DNA from: Bin55 sp965220235
GTDB taxonomy: Bacteria > Pseudomonadota > Gammaproteobacteria > Pseudomonadales > Azotimanducaceae
Assembly: GCA_965220235.1 (NCBI GenBank)
Contig: OZ244815.1
Location: forward strand, 3,348,001 to 3,412,000
Direction: 5' to 3'
Length of the DNA: 64,000 bases
This document shows, piece by piece, positions 62,864-64,000 of the stretch (position 1 is the stretch's first letter; every line of letters begins with the position of its first letter). Below the pieces are notes generated by a model that saw only the letters and a program-made list of their open reading frames with translations, was not told the origin of the DNA and made no database searches. Made by a program: the position numbers and the translations under genes.

Positions 62864-64000
62864 GTGCCGAAAGCTCTCATTAGCGTCACCGACAAGACAG
62901 GGGTAGTCGAACTCGCTCGTACCCTGACTCAAAATGGATACGAAATACTGAGCACGGGCGGCACAGGTCGTTTACTTCAAGACAACGACATCCCGACGTC
63001 CGAGATCGCGGAGTTCACTGGATCGCCAGAAATGCTCGGCGGTCGGGTCAAGACACTACACCCTCGAGTCTTCGGCGGCATCTTAGGTCGACCGTATCTT
63101 GATGAGGATGAATTCCAAACTCATGAGTTAGAACCGATCTCAATCGTCGTGGTGAACCTTTACGAGTTTGAAAAGACAATTCGCGACGCCGATACGACCC
63201 GCGAAGAAGCGATAGAACAGATCGATATCGGCGGAGTTTCCTTAATTCGAGCCGCCGCCAAAAACCACGAGCACGTACTCGTTGTCGTTGATCCGAACGA
63301 CTACGACGCGGTCTGTACGCGAGTAGTCGAAGACCAGATTGATTCTACGTTTCGTGAACTGATGGCCGCTAGAGCTTTTCGGCATACCGCAGCCTACGAC
63401 GCAGAAATTGCTCGTTATCTTTCCTCGAACGAGAAATTCCCTGAGCAGCTCACCCTTACATATCGGCGAGATGCCTTGATGAGATACGGCGAAAACCCTC
63501 ATCAAGATGCGGCGCACTACCGGGACTCTTCACAGACCACTGAAATGACCCAGTTGCAGGGCAAAGCCATGTCCTACAACAACATCGCGGATACAGACGC
63601 TGCTCTACGGTGTCTACATGGCCTCACGGCTCCCGCATGTGCGATCGTCAAACATGCAAATCCCTGCGGACTCGCAGCAGGGGGTTCTCTTGAAGATGCG
63701 TATGAAAAGGCATTTCGTACCGATCCGACTTCCGCGTTCGGTGGCATCATCGCGTTCAATCAGGAACTAGACTCCGATACGCTTGCACGAATTCTTGACA
63801 ATCAATTCGCTGAAGTAATCGTGGCACCTTCCGTTGACGCCAATGCGCCAACAATCGCCAAACGCAGTAAATCATTACGCCTAATGACCGTAACTGACCT
63901 AGAGGCGAGCAAATCCAAACTAAGTGTGACTACGGTTAGCAACGGCGCGTTAGTTCAAGACGCAGACACTGCCGAACTCGACGATGGCGATTGGTCCGTC
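62864..64000 (+). CDS. purH: PurH, AICAR transformylase/IMP cyclohydrolase (partial, runs off the end)
   Basis: Bifunctional enzyme catalysing the last two steps of purine synthesis. The 379 visible codons hold the N-terminal IMP cyclohydrolase part (ALISVTDKTGVVELA, LSTGGTGRLLQ, GGRVKTLHPRVFGGIL) and the start of the transformylase (YGENPHQ, IVKHANPCGLAAGGS). The GTG at 62864 lies at the conserved beginning. The C-terminal third lies outside the window. The frame is open at the right edge. Confidence 0.96.
   Translation, partial: MPKALISVTDKTGVVELARTLTQNGYEILSTGGTGRLLQDNDIPTSEIAEFTGSPEMLGGRVKTLHPRVFGGILGRPYLDEDEFQTHELEPISIVVVNLYEFEKTIRDADTTREEAIEQIDIGGVSLIRAAAKNHEHVLVVVDPNDYDAVCTRVVEDQIDSTFRELMAARAFRHTAAYDAEIARYLSSNEKFPEQLTLTYRRDALMRYGENPHQDAAHYRDSSQTTEMTQLQGKAMSYNNIADTDAALRCLHGLTAPACAIVKHANPCGLAAGGSLEDAYEKAFRTDPTSAFGGIIAFNQELDSDTLARILDNQFAEVIVAPSVDANAPTIAKRSKSLRLMTVTDLEASKSKLSVTTVSNGALVQDADTAELDDGDWSV

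Overview
The window comes from a gammaproteobacterium that I cannot place to genus. The grounds are a caxA-kdsC-lptC-lptA-lptB block beside ibaG-murA, a Fur of the Pseudomonas type without the CxxC zinc pair, zapE, prmA and purH. GTG and TTG starts are common and Shine-Dalgarno sequences are often weak. Peptide importers, a BCCT carrier, PhyH-type and Ldh2-type enzymes, gamma-glutamyltransferase and a PQQ dehydrogenase suggest a marine or host-associated heterotroph (inference).

Layout. 1-2926 (minus): lipopolysaccharide transport and Kdo phosphatase genes with a cation exchanger; kdsD is not between caxA and kdsC. 3260-7197 (plus): ibaG, murA, hisD, zapE. 7260-9650: a periplasmic quinoprotein with a haem c motif. 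9681-10085 (minus): fur.

10383-27261: the striking region, a RiPP (ribosomally made, modified peptide) locus of the nitrile-hydratase-like-leader (NHLP) type. It has a small HlyD-like adaptor, a C39 peptidase-ABC exporter, the second NHLP-type ABC protein, an NHLP leader fused to a terpene-cyclase-fold protein, an AlkB-like di-iron oxygenase fused to a degenerate GlnE-like domain, a fused E1-like/YcaO cyclodehydratase, an unrecognised 372-residue protein, a Rieske oxygenase, and, on the other strand, an 83-residue precursor whose leader ends in Ala-Gly and is followed by the core Leu-Cys-Cys-Cys-Trp. A flavin-dependent tryptophan-halogenase-like gene is divergent from the precursor. The model I infer is that YcaO turns cysteines into thiazolines, the flavoenzyme and the two oxygenases tailor the core (Trp being the obvious halogenation target), and the C39 transporter cleaves after Ala-Gly and exports a very small product.

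27410-50880: a lipoprotein, a dienelactone-hydrolase-like enzyme, two sets of dipeptide/oligopeptide ABC transport genes (one ATPase fused to an SMP-30/gluconolactonase domain), an Ldh2-type dehydrogenase, cysteine synthase, a serine hydrolase, a TPR-like protein, gamma-glutamyltransferase, a PhyH-like dioxygenase, a BCCT carrier, and an acyl-CoA degradation group (SDR, CinA-N, enoyl-CoA hydratase, CitE-like, MaoC-like, acyl-CoA dehydrogenase).

50953-64000: an ABC exporter, an 837-base gene-poor gap, a MoxR/ChlI-type AAA and VWA pair, a sucrase/ferredoxin-like protein, a three-gene minus operon (isopropylmalate-type dehydrogenase, alpha/beta hydrolase, acyltransferase), an exported protein of unknown function, prmA, and purH running off the end. 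I saw no tRNA, rRNA, CRISPR or insertion sequence.
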